From: Chitinophaga sp. YR573
Lineage (GTDB): Bacteria > Bacteroidota > Bacteroidia > Chitinophagales > Chitinophagaceae
Length of the DNA stretch: 64,000 bases
Direction: 5' to 3'
Assembly: GCF_900110995.1 (NCBI RefSeq)
Contig: NZ_FOJF01000001.1
Location: forward strand, 3,632,803 to 3,696,802
Positions 17,688 to 25,667 of the stretch are shown in pieces. The notes under the pieces are model-generated. The model saw nothing but the letters and a program-made list of their open reading frames with translations. It searched no databases and was not told where the DNA came from. A program made the position numbers and the translations under genes. How positions within the stretch are numbered: position 1 is the stretch's first letter; the number at the start of each line of letters is the position of its first letter.

Positions 17688-18152
17688 TTATGTTGCCTGC
17701 TGTGAATACAAAGCATCCTTTAAATCCTGAATATGAATGCCATTGGTTCTAAAAGTCGCTTCAGTGTACTTAGCGGTGGCAGTATAATAGAAGTTTTTGT
17801 AGTCAGTAATAACCATCATTTCTTCATCATATCTACTTTCAGGGATTTCCAGATTCTCAATTTCCTGCTCTGTGATGTCGATAAAGCAAAAATCCATAGA
17901 GCCCAGTATTGCTGAAGCTGTTAAATCTTCAGGGCAATTGTGTTTATTGCGAAAAAAGCCTTTTGGAGAATCGTAGAAGGTGACATTAATAAATTTTGAA
18001 GATATCTGCTGATTGAAAACGCTAAATCTATTTTCCAATTCCTGTAAAAATGATGTACTAATCTCAATAATTGCAAAATCACAATCTTCTGAGAAATCAT
18101 TACTATATGCTCCAACCAATATGTAAGGCGTTGGTATGTCTGATTTTTTCAT
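17688..18152 (-). CDS. hypothetical protein, paralogue of the downstream gene
   Basis: 154 aa, mixed alpha/beta, no signal peptide. Blocks 'CDFAIIEISTSFLQELENRF', 'SMDFCFIDITEQEIENLEI' and 'NFYYTATAKYTEATFRTNG' correspond to those of the next gene downstream. An inverted repeat TAGAAACA/TGTTTCTA (17655-17662, 17671-17678) lies between the two genes. Function unknown. Confidence 0.6.
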   Translation of the reverse strand: MKKSDIPTPYILVGAYSNDFSEDCDFAIIEISTSFLQELENRFSVFNQQISSKFINVTFYDSPKGFFRNKHNCPEDLTASAILGSMDFCFIDITEQEIENLEIPESRYDEEMMVITDYKNFYYTATAKYTEATFRTNGIHIQDLKDALYSQQAT

Positions 18153-18171
18153 TTTACATCGTTATTAATAA

Positions 18172-18384
18172 TCATTGATAGATATGCTCCCAGATACTAC
18201 GGGGACTATTGCTTTCCTTTTTTAATTTGGAGTAATGCCAAATGAAAATAATTCCCATTAGGACAGCTATTATTGCCAGCGCGATCTGCCAGCCGGCAAA
18301 TTTGCACAGAAGAGATAATCCTATTATAACCAACGCTATTCCTAGTGTTAAATAAAGAGTTGTTTTTCTGATCATTTGTCTCAT
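18172..18384 (-). CDS. small membrane protein, two helices
   Basis: 70 aa with two close hydrophobic segments ('LGIALVIIGLSLLCKFAG' and 'IALAIIAVLMGIIFIW') and charged ends, so an inner-membrane hairpin. This could be a holin-like or superinfection-exclusion protein, but its position among early genes does not favour lysis. No family recognised. Confidence 0.6.
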   Translation of the reverse strand: MRQMIRKTTLYLTLGIALVIIGLSLLCKFAGWQIALAIIAVLMGIIFIWHYSKLKKESNSPRSIWEHIYQ

Positions 18385-18417
18385 TTTTAATGGTTATACA
18401 ATAAATGATTTTTCACA

Positions 18418-18768
18418 TTATTCGCTAATACGCAGCTGAGTGCTGATTCCTGGTGAGCTTTGATAATATATATCGTTGTTATCCAGGTATAAGGTCATAG
18501 TATTAAGATCTATGTTGATTAGTCCTTCAGACCCGTTTCCATCGAATGTTAGCCCAGAATATCCTATTAAGTGCCCGAGCAGAGATTCTATTTGCGAAAG
18601 AAATTCCTTTTGTAGTAATACAGGATTCCCACAATTGTCACAGGCTGACACATCTGAAAATTCCTCGAAATCACCGGCGGCACCATAATATTGAATCACT
18701 ATTAATCTGGCTGTAGGGTATTGCGCTATAATGGAGAGTAGTTTTTCTTTAATCTCTTTTTTCTCCAT
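18418..18768 (-). CDS. hypothetical acidic protein, faintly DUF6878-like
   Basis: 116 aa. 'ARLIVIQYYGAAGDFEEFSD' and 'GNGSEGLINIDLNTMTLYLD' recall DUF6878 proteins, where a Gly/Asp-rich strand is followed by 'GG.G...D...'. A Cys pair in 'ACDNCGNP' could hold a metal. Cytoplasmic, function unknown. Confidence 0.55.
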   Translation of the reverse strand: MEKKEIKEKLLSIIAQYPTARLIVIQYYGAAGDFEEFSDVSACDNCGNPVLLQKEFLSQIESLLGHLIGYSGLTFDGNGSEGLINIDLNTMTLYLDNNDIYYQSSPGISTQLRISE

Positions 18769-18798
18769 TGTTGAATAATTTGGTATGTATTGGGAAAT

Positions 18799-19236
18799 TT
18801 AATGGATTTGGGGAGTTTTGTTAAGTAATATTGGGTCTTCTATTTCACCTGCATAAACAGGTACCTTTCTCCATTCTCCGCTTGGAATTAACGCATCAAT
18901 TTCTAACCAGAGATCTACTGCTTTTTCAGAGAAAATTACAAAGCTGTAAAAGCCCAAGGGAAGCCGATGTTCTCCATCCGTACTTTCAATCTGATATCCT
19001 ATAATTCTACGTTCTTCCGTTTCGGTTTGATCCTTGGATTTCTTGTCATATGCTGCTTCCATGTATGGACATTCGGTATCGTCCTCGATAAATTCAAGGT
19101 TGTCCATTCCGCCATCCTGTAAGGCCGAAATCAATTTGGGTACAGCTAAACTCCAAATCTGTTCATCTGTTAAATTAATATTTACTTCAACTCGTGTCAT
19201 CAATGAAACAGCCACGAGCTTTGCACATTTGGTCAT
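18799..19236 (-). CDS. hypothetical protein
   Basis: 145 aa; an ATG at 19200 gives a 133-aa version starting 'MTRVEVNINLTDEQIWSLAV', which looks like a more natural N-terminus. The protein is acidic with beta strands at the end. It is preceded by a long-loop hairpin with a U tail. No family recognised. Confidence 0.55.
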   Translation of the reverse strand: MTKCAKLVAVSLMTRVEVNINLTDEQIWSLAVPKLISALQDGGMDNLEFIEDDTECPYMEAAYDKKSKDQTETEERRIIGYQIESTDGEHRLPLGFYSFVIFSEKAVDLWLEIDALIPSGEWRKVPVYAGEIEDPILLNKTPQIH

Positions 19237-19290
19237 GGTGAATTCATTTTATCGATATAGTAATAGTGCTGTCTTAAGTAATCAACTTTT

Positions 19291-19341
19291 TGAAAAAGAC
19301 CGACTTATGCTTTATGAATGAACATATCGAAGCCGGCCTTT
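19291..19341 (-). terminator. long-loop hairpin with U tail
   Basis: 12-base-pair stem (19295-19306 with 19330-19341), 23-base loop, then UUUUU on the minus transcript. Two positions pair as G.U only in minus RNA (A.C in plus RNA), so the structure serves minus transcription. It lies after the SAM-fold gene and 59 bases before the next start codon; it may act as a terminator or a leader attenuator. Confidence 0.7.
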
Positions 19342-19391
19342 AATATTTCGTGAAATAGGCATATTAGCCCTGGTTTTATATTGAAATATAT

Positions 19392-20057
19392 TTATTTCGT
19401 CCAGACCCATACCCGGTTTTTACTTTGATCTTCACACCTGGTAAAAAGCCATGGAAAGAAATATTCCCGATGCTGTTTCTTGAAAAGTCGTTTGTGTTTG
19501 TGAACATTTATGTTACCGAACATGATATAAGTTGAAACTTTCTTATATAATAGTTCTTCATCAGTACCGAAGGCGGAACTGGGGATTTTGTCCCAGTTTT
19601 CACCAGGTTTGTAAAGCTGGCTAACGAAAGCGCCAACAACCACCTGCGGTTTGAAATGATTGACAGCTGCGTTGGACTCAAAAGTCAGCACATCATCAGG
19701 TGGGTTAGTTGGCTGTTCATTGAATTGTTGCATTGCAGATTTCACGATGCCATGATTAGTTTGTAGCAGGCGTGAATCTGTGCTGATAATACCTAATGTC
19801 CGTCCGATTGTACCTTTGCCGGCACAGATCTCCAAACCTTTTCTCCCATCAAAGTATGTTCTCAACCAATCGATCATTTCAGTTGTAATGAATTGGTACA
19901 CTCCATTCTCTCTGGCCCACAGACGCAGTTCTAAAAATCTAAAGGATCTGAGTAGGTCTGCGTCAACAACTTTTAAAAGTCCGTTTGAATCCAGTAATAC
20001 CTCATCAATGTGTTTCAAATTGACATGAGCAAGTGGTTTAGAATCAAGTACTGACAT
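19392..20057 (-). CDS. SAM-fold methyltransferase-like phage protein A
   Basis: 221 aa. 'GRKGLEICAGKGTIGRTLGI' near residues 71-90 is a class I methyltransferase motif I (hhExxxGxG form). Later strands ('QVVVGAFVSQLY', 'YIMFGNINVHKH') fit a Rossmann fold, but no NPPY or other target-base motif is visible. It shares its whole plan with the protein encoded at 22700, including the ends 'FPWLFTRCEDQSKNRVWVW' and 'LPWQITRANEQALNRIWIW'. Likely acts on a small molecule or on nucleotides; substrate unknown. Confidence 0.65.
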   Translation of the reverse strand: MSVLDSKPLAHVNLKHIDEVLLDSNGLLKVVDADLLRSFRFLELRLWARENGVYQFITTEMIDWLRTYFDGRKGLEICAGKGTIGRTLGIISTDSRLLQTNHGIVKSAMQQFNEQPTNPPDDVLTFESNAAVNHFKPQVVVGAFVSQLYKPGENWDKIPSSAFGTDEELLYKKVSTYIMFGNINVHKHKRLFKKQHREYFFPWLFTRCEDQSKNRVWVWTK

Positions 20058-20117
20058 ATTTTTTATTTGGTTTTTAGGTTTGTATTTGTAATTAAAATGA
20101 GCAAATAGGATATCATC

Positions 20118-20324
20118 TTATGAGTCTTCTTCACTCCCAAAGTGATCCTTCCATTCCTCTGGTGTAATACCTGATATCAGAAACTCCCTTATTTCCGGGC
20201 TTAAATGCGGGACAACACGTTGTACAAATTCGCCGTTTTCAATTCTGAGAAGTTCTTCGGATGATATATTTATCTCAAGGGTATTTTTCTTTAGGGTAAG
20301 TAGGCTGATTCTTGTGATTTCCAA
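20118..20324 (-). CDS. small acidic hypothetical protein
   Basis: 68 aa. Ends in acidic 'EWKDHFGSEEDS'; 'LSPEIREFLISGITPEEWKD' looks like a small helical domain. It is the second of two short genes between SAM-fold gene A and the structured gap at 20.6-20.9 kb. No family recognised. Confidence 0.55.
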   Translation of the reverse strand: MEITRISLLTLKKNTLEINISSEELLRIENGEFVQRVVPHLSPEIREFLISGITPEEWKDHFGSEEDS

Positions 20325-20355
20325 CTTTATTTATTTAATAGTGGTTAATTGAATA

Positions 20356-20580
20356 TTACATCAACCTCATTCTTAATCCCTCAGATGCCTCAAGTACCCG
20401 TTGTTCAAATGGATCCCATATTTTTATTTCGATAATACTGTCGCAATCCTCTTCCTCGAAGAAAAGATCATCGTTTGAGATATTGGGATCACTAATCTTG
20501 GAGGCAATTTTTATCAGGTCAGCTGCTAACTCAGACCTTGTTGCAGATGCAGTTATTTTTAAATCAAATCTATTTTCCAT
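20356..20580 (-). CDS. small acidic hypothetical protein
   Basis: 74 aa. The N-terminus 'RFDLKITASATRSELAADLI' is followed by an acidic loop ('NDDLFFEEEDCDSIIEIKI'). Plausible small regulatory or inhibitor protein, but nothing specific can be recognised. It follows the structured gap with a hairpin ending 36 bases before its start codon. Confidence 0.55.
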   Translation of the reverse strand: MENRFDLKITASATRSELAADLIKIASKISDPNISNDDLFFEEEDCDSIIEIKIWDPFEQRVLEASEGLRMRLM

Positions 20581-20610
20581 AAGCAGCGGTTTTAAAATGA
20601 AGAATGGATT

Positions 20611-20653
20611 ATAAAGGGGAGTTTTTTATAGGCCCTGAACGGATAAACTCCCC
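20611..20653 (-). terminator. long-loop hairpin, candidate terminator
   Basis: 9-base perfect stem (20616-20624 with 20645-20653) with a 20-base loop. The minus transcript continues UUUAU, a weak U tail. It is located between two minus-strand genes. Confidence 0.5.
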
Positions 20654-20878
20654 CAAAACCGTTTTTGCTGCATCATTGCGCATCACTGGTCCATTAGATG
20701 CAGACTTTGACAGGAAGTGATTCCTGTTATCCCTATTGTTTAGCTCCGTAGGGCACGCTGAGCGTGGAATCCGGAAGTTGACCACCCGAATTTGACATTT
20801 GAATATTCTTATTATTGATGGCGCCGCCTTTTTAGTGATCAGTATTATGAACTACATGAAGAAATATAATGATGGAGA
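20654..20878. other. structured intergenic segment
   Basis: No reading frame of note. Two tight hairpins are seen: ACAGGAA/TTCCTGT with a 4-base loop (20710-20727) and the palindrome CACGCT-G-AGCGTG (20754-20766). The density of structure suggests a leader or small RNA, but no known RNA family was recognised. Confidence 0.35.
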
Positions 20879-21424
20879 TTAAAAGGCAATTTCGCTTTTT
20901 TGAGATGGCTCAATGTAGGCGTCCATCTCAAATTCGCTATGCTTCAGGTGATCACAGATACTGGAAAGGTCAACTGGATTTGTATTACACTGCTGCATCT
21001 GAGAAAAAGCTGCTTTCCTGACTGCAATCTGAAATCCTAATTCTACCTTAATGATTCGTTCGGCTTTTAATTCCTTGGTTATACTATCAAATACAACAAT
21101 TTTCAGCTCATTATCATTTCTATTAATCCAATCCTCGCAGTCTCCAATCTCACATGCGCCAAAGTTTAGTGGTACGTTAAAAGAATGATTAAAGAAACTG
21201 ATCATTATCTTCAGGAAATAGTATCTGTCGTAAGTACAGAGAGCATAGAAAAGCTGATTTCGTGTAATTGCACGTATATGCTCCTCACTAACATTTTGGT
21301 AGGATATTTGCATTTCCAGAAAACTCTTTGAAGTATCGAGGCTAGTTACGCTCTGTAACTGCGATGAAGAGGTTGCAGCAAATGCACGCCCTAAATCGAA
21401 TACGTTTTTATCAGACATAGACAT
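20879..21424 (-). CDS. hypothetical protein
   Basis: 181 aa, cytoplasmic, mixed helix and strand. Blocks 'QLFYALCTYDRYYFLKIMIS' and 'VELGFQIAVRKAAFSQMQQC' stand out; several Cys residues ('CEIGDCEDW', 'QQCNTN', 'SICDHL') could bind metal. Isolated by the structured gap downstream. No family recognised. Confidence 0.6.
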   Translation of the reverse strand: MSMSDKNVFDLGRAFAATSSSQLQSVTSLDTSKSFLEMQISYQNVSEEHIRAITRNQLFYALCTYDRYYFLKIMISFFNHSFNVPLNFGACEIGDCEDWINRNDNELKIVVFDSITKELKAERIIKVELGFQIAVRKAAFSQMQQCNTNPVDLSSICDHLKHSEFEMDAYIEPSQKSEIAF

Positions 21425-21504
21425 AAAGTTTATTTTAGATACTATTTGATTGAAGATGTAGTGAGTACATAATTAATTGGATTTGTTGTCATTAATAGCA
21501 ATCA

Positions 21505-21708
21505 CTAATTGGTACCCTCACAGGCTTCAAGCAATTCCCACCAAATATCATTTGGGATTTTACAGGCACCATACCACCCTTCACCATCCCAGTATCCCCA
21601 TAGTATAAGCGTACACATCCAATCTGCAATAGATCCATTATAATCTTCCGGTGGTATAGCGGGCATTAATGGAGCTTTTTTCTTACGGTGACGCTTTCTC
21701 TTTGCCAT
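21505..21708 (-). CDS. small Trp-rich protein with basic N-terminus
   Basis: 67 aa. The N-terminus 'MAKRKRHRKKKA' is a poly-basic stretch able to bind nucleic acid or acidic surfaces. The body is unusually rich in Trp ('WMCTLILWGYWDGEGWYGAC', 'IWWELLEACEG'). Possible small modulator of a host or phage enzyme; no family recognised. Confidence 0.6.
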   Translation of the reverse strand: MAKRKRHRKKKAPLMPAIPPEDYNGSIADWMCTLILWGYWDGEGWYGACKIPNDIWWELLEACEGTN

Positions 21709-21824
21709 GATGGTTTAGGTCTGACTTTTAGCATGCGTTAATGTATTTTCAAAGAACTTTTTATTAGATGCTATATCCGATCCGCCAGCCCAATACTGGC
21801 CAATTGGTATACCGGTTCTGTTTT

Positions 21825-22394
21825 TTACGATTCAAAATATTTATTGTACTCCCACCATCTGTCTATTTCTTCCTGTTCAACGATAAGGACACCGTTTAGA
21901 TCCAGTTTGGCACTGCTGACAGCGTGATACATGGCATTATCTACAAGGATTTTTACCTCTGTATCAGTATATGAGTATTTGCTTTTTCCTGAGAGTATTA
22001 TGGCGATAAAGGTGGTGATCTTACCGGTAGAATGTTGGCTGATGAACGATGATGTAATTACCTCAAAGGATACGGGCACACCCGTATTTAACAGGTTATT
22101 ATCGATAGCAAATTGCCATTGTTCATATTTTAATGGGAATCTGCGTATCTGAATCCCTTCTGACTTCATTCCATACTTGAGTGTGACTACCATCCTTTTT
22201 AATGTACTCATTTCATCCCGTGAAAGCTGACGCTGCTCGCCGGTGGAGAGTATCTTAATAAAGTACTTCATTTCCTGTATCTGCGCCACTTTGTTGTTGT
22301 ATATAACATAGTTGCCTTTGCTGAGCAGATAAACCTCTTTTTCTGTAAGTAGAATACTCTCAACCTTTCCCGGTCTTATCATAGTTGGACACAA
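21825..22394 (-). CDS. hypothetical protein
   Basis: 189 aa, no signal peptide. The first 70 residues form an SH3-like beta domain ('YVIYNNKVAQIQEMKYFIKI'), then a helical/beta part. Tandem beta domains of this kind often bind nucleic acid, but no family match can be named. It lies directly after the structured region at 22.5-22.7 kb, which may be its leader. Confidence 0.6.
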   Translation of the reverse strand: MCPTMIRPGKVESILLTEKEVYLLSKGNYVIYNNKVAQIQEMKYFIKILSTGEQRQLSRDEMSTLKRMVVTLKYGMKSEGIQIRRFPLKYEQWQFAIDNNLLNTGVPVSFEVITSSFISQHSTGKITTFIAIILSGKSKYSYTDTEVKILVDNAMYHAVSSAKLDLNGVLIVEQEEIDRWWEYNKYFES

Positions 22395-22699
22395 TAAATA
22401 GTAACAAAAATTAAAGGTTGTCTCCCCTCGATTCTAACGGGTCAAGAGTTATTAATTATGCTTTGCCAGGCAATTAATATCCCCCACATTTAATGTGTGA
22501 CCAGGTGGTAGTCTCACCTGCGCTCTTACGCTTTGAGCTATGAAACAACCCTTACCACATACGTTTCCCCTATAAAACGTAAGTGAAATGATAAAGTGCC
22601 GGGTGATTTGAATCGGTTCTGGAATAATTCCAATTTTAATTCAAATGAGTTGGCAAGGTTTCCCCGGCACTATTTATTTTAAAGACATTTGCAGCTGTG
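22395..22699 (-). other. highly structured intergenic region
   Basis: 305 bases without a gene but with four hairpins in a row: CAGGTG/CACCTG (22502-22520), GCTC/GAGC (22522-22538), TACGTTT/AAACGTA near 22560-22581, and the terminator-like stem at 22595-22671. On the minus strand the second and first hairpins in turn look like a tRNA D-arm (TAGCTC...GAGC) and anticodon arm, but no T-arm or acceptor stem fits. Candidate structured RNA or leader. Confidence 0.4.
22595..22671 (-). terminator. nested long-loop hairpin terminator
   Basis: Outer stem AGTGCCGGG/CCCGGCACT (22595-22603 with 22663-22671); inside it are TTTGAAT/ATTCAAA and TGGAAT-A-ATTCCA. The minus transcript continues UUAUCAUUUC. It lies 29 bases after the end of SAM-fold gene B. 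Confidence 0.65.
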
Positions 22700-23368
22700 T
22701 TATCTGACTTTCATAATTCGTTTATCCCAGATCCATATTCGGTTTAGCGCCTGTTCGTTTGCTCTGGTTATCTGCCACGGTAGCCGGTATGTTTGATGTG
22801 GTAATTTAAAGATCCGTTTACCTTTATCTACAATCTCATTTCCTAACATTATGTAAGTCTGGACTTTTTTTAATAATAACACCTCATCTACACCCCAGGT
22901 TTTTCCGGGATTATCACTATTTACATCACTGTGCAGGTATATCTGAGGGACGAACGCTCCTATGGCAACCTTTGGTTTGTCATATGTGATTGCTTCATTA
23001 GCCTCCATTTTGATTACATCTGCTGCTGGAAAGACGGGCCTTATTCCTTTCTTTAAACAATAATCGATGCCGTTAGGCTCTGTTTCATAATAGCTGTCCG
23101 TTGCCGGTATTCCAAGTAGCCTGGCAATTCCACCGTTGCCGGCACATATTTCAACGGCGCTTCTTCCTTCTATTTTCTCTTTAAGCCATTCTATCATTTC
23201 CTTTGTAATAAAATGATATACTGAATTCATTTGTGCCCAGGCTGATCTTTCTACTTCGTGAATCTTATGTAGTTCTAAAGCAGAGATAGCTTTTAGGTGA
23301 CCGTTATTATCTAAAAAGAAGTCATCCAGGTGCCTGACATTTATAATAGGCAATCTTATTGTCTTCAT
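22700..23368 (-). CDS. SAM-fold methyltransferase-like phage protein B
   Basis: 222 aa from the ATG at 23368, which aligns with the start of its paralogue at 20057; an upstream ATG at 23422 directly touches the stop of the preceding gene (TAAATG) and is also possible. Motif I is 'GRSAVEICAGNGGIARLLGI'. Conserved with paralogue A are 'VYHFITKEMIEWLK', 'VAIGAFVPQIY', 'VQTYIMLGNEIVDKGKRIFK' and the end 'LNRIWIWDK'. No methyl-acceptor motif is visible. Confidence 0.65.
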   Translation of the reverse strand: MKTIRLPIINVRHLDDFFLDNNGHLKAISALELHKIHEVERSAWAQMNSVYHFITKEMIEWLKEKIEGRSAVEICAGNGGIARLLGIPATDSYYETEPNGIDYCLKKGIRPVFPAADVIKMEANEAITYDKPKVAIGAFVPQIYLHSDVNSDNPGKTWGVDEVLLLKKVQTYIMLGNEIVDKGKRIFKLPHQTYRLPWQITRANEQALNRIWIWDKRIMKVR

Positions 23369-23422
23369 TTGGCCACCGGGTAATGGGTTAGTAATTTTGG
23401 CATTTGACGTACATACATACAT

Positions 23423-23629
23423 TTACCAGTTTTGAGCAGGTGCCTCAGTTTCAATTTTTATTGTTCCCTTGAAGAATGTAGCAATAAAATGGGCTTCATG
23501 TCTACCATTGAGCTTTTCCAAGATATTTTCGTCAAAATCTATCTCTTTTTGGAAATCCTGGTATTCATCAGTTACCCAAAAACCGGCATCAGGATTATTT
23601 ATATCGATAAGTGAAATTTTTACTAGCAT
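23423..23629 (-). CDS. small hypothetical protein behind a leader hairpin
   Basis: 68 aa from the ATG at 23629. An upstream in-frame ATG at 23701 would place 24 extra residues across a strong hairpin and its U tail, so I prefer the shorter form. The sequence has beta strands ('MLVKISLIDINN', 'AHFIATFFKGTIKIE') around an acidic centre. No family recognised. Confidence 0.55.
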   Translation of the reverse strand: MLVKISLIDINNPDAGFWVTDEYQDFQKEIDFDENILEKLNGRHEAHFIATFFKGTIKIETEAPAQNW

Positions 23630-23640
23630 GGATTTAATTG

Positions 23641-23737
23641 TGAATAAAAAAAATATAAAAGATAAGGGGGCAGCACAACCATCGTTTTCAAATCTTCCCA
23701 TTCACACATGAATTGTGCTACCGCCCCTACTTTTATA
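23641..23737 (-). terminator. GC-rich hairpin with long U tail, leader of the 68-aa gene
   Basis: Core stem 23672-23678 with 23713-23719, extended by a G.U pair (minus RNA only), then GG/CC and a GGG/CCC block past a bulge. After the 3' arm the minus transcript runs UUAUCUUUUAUAUUUUUUUU. The hairpin ends about 26 bases before the preferred start codon, so it may be an attenuator. Confidence 0.6.
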
Positions 23738-23941
23738 ATGAATACTGCAGGGTTCCTGTCCGCGATCCCCTTTATTTAATATTACAGTATCCATAAACTG
23801 ATGAAATCTTTCATTTCATCTTATTCTCCCCAAAAGAATTTTATTATTAATAATGAGAGGTAGAAACCCCTCATTTTTATATTTGAAGCTTATAAACTTA
23901 AACTCGCTTATGCCTCAACTGTAGCATGTTTACCCTGTTAT

Positions 23942-24463
23942 TTACCATGATGTTATCATCAGGTATCCTCCAGGAACAGTTTTTATTATAGCAGCGCTTT
24001 TATACTCCTTGTATGCTTCTATTGATTGGAGTTCGGTAACTTCATCTGAACAGATATATACATGGTCTTTATTCCAGTCTATTACTGGCTGTTCTCCACT
24101 GAGCGGACTCTCTTTTTTTTCTGATGGCCCGCTATTTATAATGCAGAGATATTCCAGACGTACCAATCGCCCCATTCTGATCCTTATCTGCCTGGTTATT
24201 GCCAGGAACATATCAAACGGTAGGAATACAGCATCCGGATATTGGGCTGTGTACTTTACTATTTGATTCAACCAGTCAGAGTATATTCTATAAGCAGTTT
24301 CATCTGGTGACTGGTTTTTTCCGTTATTTTTTGTCAATGAATTGTTACAGTAATTATTAACATATTTAACAGCGGCCTCACCGATGCGATTTCCTATGGT
24401 AGGATTTTTTCCTGTTCCCCGAATAGCATCGGTAATATGTGCGAATTTGTCAGATAGGATCAT
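23942..24463 (-). CDS. hypothetical protein
   Basis: 173 aa, mostly helical in the first half ('RIGEAAVKYVNNYCN', 'YSDWLNQIVKYTAQYP'). A central 'FDMFLAITRQIRIRMGRLVRL' is amphipathic. Cytoplasmic; no family recognised. Between it and the 68-aa gene lie 240 bases with two small hairpins (23800-23820 and about 23861-23882) and no gene. Confidence 0.6.
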   Translation of the reverse strand: MILSDKFAHITDAIRGTGKNPTIGNRIGEAAVKYVNNYCNNSLTKNNGKNQSPDETAYRIYSDWLNQIVKYTAQYPDAVFLPFDMFLAITRQIRIRMGRLVRLEYLCIINSGPSEKKESPLSGEQPVIDWNKDHVYICSDEVTELQSIEAYKEYKSAAIIKTVPGGYLMITSW

Positions 24464-24502
24464 AGAAGAAGGATTTTGGATATCATATAAGCAATAGGTA
24501 TA

Positions 24503-24688
24503 TTATCTATTTTTTAATGTTGCTACTAAGCGCTGATGTATTCGTTTATAGAATGGACAGGCGATCATCATTAAGAAGGCCAGAATATCACTCATATTGC
24601 TATGTATTGACAATAAGGTGTTCATTAGATAAACGTGTAATCCATATAACAGTAGCATAATAATAAAAGCGCGTATTTTTGTATTCAT
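24503..24688 (-). CDS. small membrane protein, two helices
   Basis: 61 aa: 'IRAFIIMLLLYGLHVYLMNTL' in outline and 'DILAFLMMIACPF' are hydrophobic, with a basic tail ('KRIHQRLVATLKNR'). Probably an inner-membrane hairpin with its ends in the cytoplasm. A hairpin with a U tail lies 59 bases before the start. Confidence 0.55.
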   Translation of the reverse strand: MNTKIRAFIIMLLLYGLHVYLMNTLLSIHSNMSDILAFLMMIACPFYKRIHQRLVATLKNR

Positions 24689-24736
24689 TTGAATTGATTT
24701 TAAAAAAAAATCTTACAGATCTTTATTAAATCTATA

Positions 24737-24791
24737 GCTATAAAACAAAGCATCCCGTTCAATTTCACTTACCAGTTCACCGGGATGCTTT
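24737..24791 (-). terminator. long-loop hairpin terminator
   Basis: Perfect 11-base stem (24747-24757 with 24781-24791), 23-base loop, followed on minus by GUUUUAUAGC and on plus by an extra T. It lies 19 bases after the end of the 174-aa gene. Confidence 0.7.
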
Positions 24792-24809
24792 TGGTCTTCC
24801 AAGCATTAT

Positions 24810-25334
24810 CTATATTACCATTACCTTAACGTTTGTTTCAGTATCCTGGTCATACGATATTTTAAAATTAAGGTTCAGAAATCCATCAATGACTTCATGT
24901 AGTGGCCTGAGTTTTTCCCCGAATATTAGTACTTTGGAAACATTTAAATTTGTGTAAGACGGGAAAGTGTTATTTTTCATTAATTCATCACCAAAGACGA
25001 ATTCCCTGCAATGCGCGAAAACTAATTGGTCTCCGTATTCCATTTTTAAACCGTCCAGTATCCCGTTAAACACTTTTTTTTTATCCTCATCACAAAATCG
25101 TTCCCATTCAACATTCATCACTATTCCAGGAAAAAATCTCTTCAGGTGCAGATGTCCTTTTATTTCATTATGTTCCACAACAAACTCTGTTGGTTTCAAG
25201 AGCTCAGCTTTATGCAATCCTTTAGAAATTTTTGCTTTAATGTGAATAATTTCAAAGATGATATACGCTTGTTTCATTTTGGATTCGATTAAAGGTTTGT
25301 AATTGCCCTTTAAACTAAACTCTTTGCTACTCAC
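24810..25334 (-). CDS. hypothetical protein, GTG start coupled to upstream gene
   Basis: 174 aa from the GTG at 25334, which overlaps the upstream stop as GTGA, a sign of translational coupling. An ATG at 25277 would give 155 aa. Strands such as 'AYIIFEIIHIKAKI' and 'VMNVEWERF' suggest an alpha/beta fold. No family recognised. Confidence 0.6.
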   Translation of the reverse strand: MSSKEFSLKGNYKPLIESKMKQAYIIFEIIHIKAKISKGLHKAELLKPTEFVVEHNEIKGHLHLKRFFPGIVMNVEWERFCDEDKKKVFNGILDGLKMEYGDQLVFAHCREFVFGDELMKNNTFPSYTNLNVSKVLIFGEKLRPLHEVIDGFLNLNFKISYDQDTETNVKVMVI

Positions 25335-25597
25335 TCCTTTTGTTTCCTATCATCCATACTTTGCTTATAGTAATTCACCAACATCACAATTAATGGCAAC
25401 AGGTCCTTATCTGTTAGCAGGATGTCCGCTCTGCCACTTTTCGCACTTTGAGTAGAACTTTTTTCAAGTATAAGTTTAAGGGATTGCTCCTGCGGTACGA
25501 CAGAAAGCAGTGAATAGTCCGTATGTTCAGGAAGATGGACAATTTCCTCCTTTTTATAGTGGCTGACCTTCTGTACTCTAAATGTTTCCATGTTCAT
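25331..25597 (-). CDS. small hypothetical protein
   Basis: 88 aa: 'VQKVSHYKKEEIVHLPEHTD' then a helical C-terminus ('LLPLIVMLVNYYKQSMDDRK'). Translationally coupled to the next gene through a GTGA overlap, so the two products probably act together. No family recognised. Confidence 0.6.
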   Translation of the reverse strand: MNMETFRVQKVSHYKKEEIVHLPEHTDYSLLSVVPQEQSLKLILEKSSTQSAKSGRADILLTDKDLLPLIVMLVNYYKQSMDDRKQKE

Positions 25598-25667
25598 AAA
25601 AATGTATCTGGTTTTGTTAATAATGTTATGTGTATCACAAAAAACAGAAGGTGCAACCAGAATAATA

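Noticed and set aside
22502..22560. tRNA gene on the minus strand
   Set aside because: D-arm and anticodon-arm-like hairpins exist, but U33, T-arm and acceptor stem are missing.
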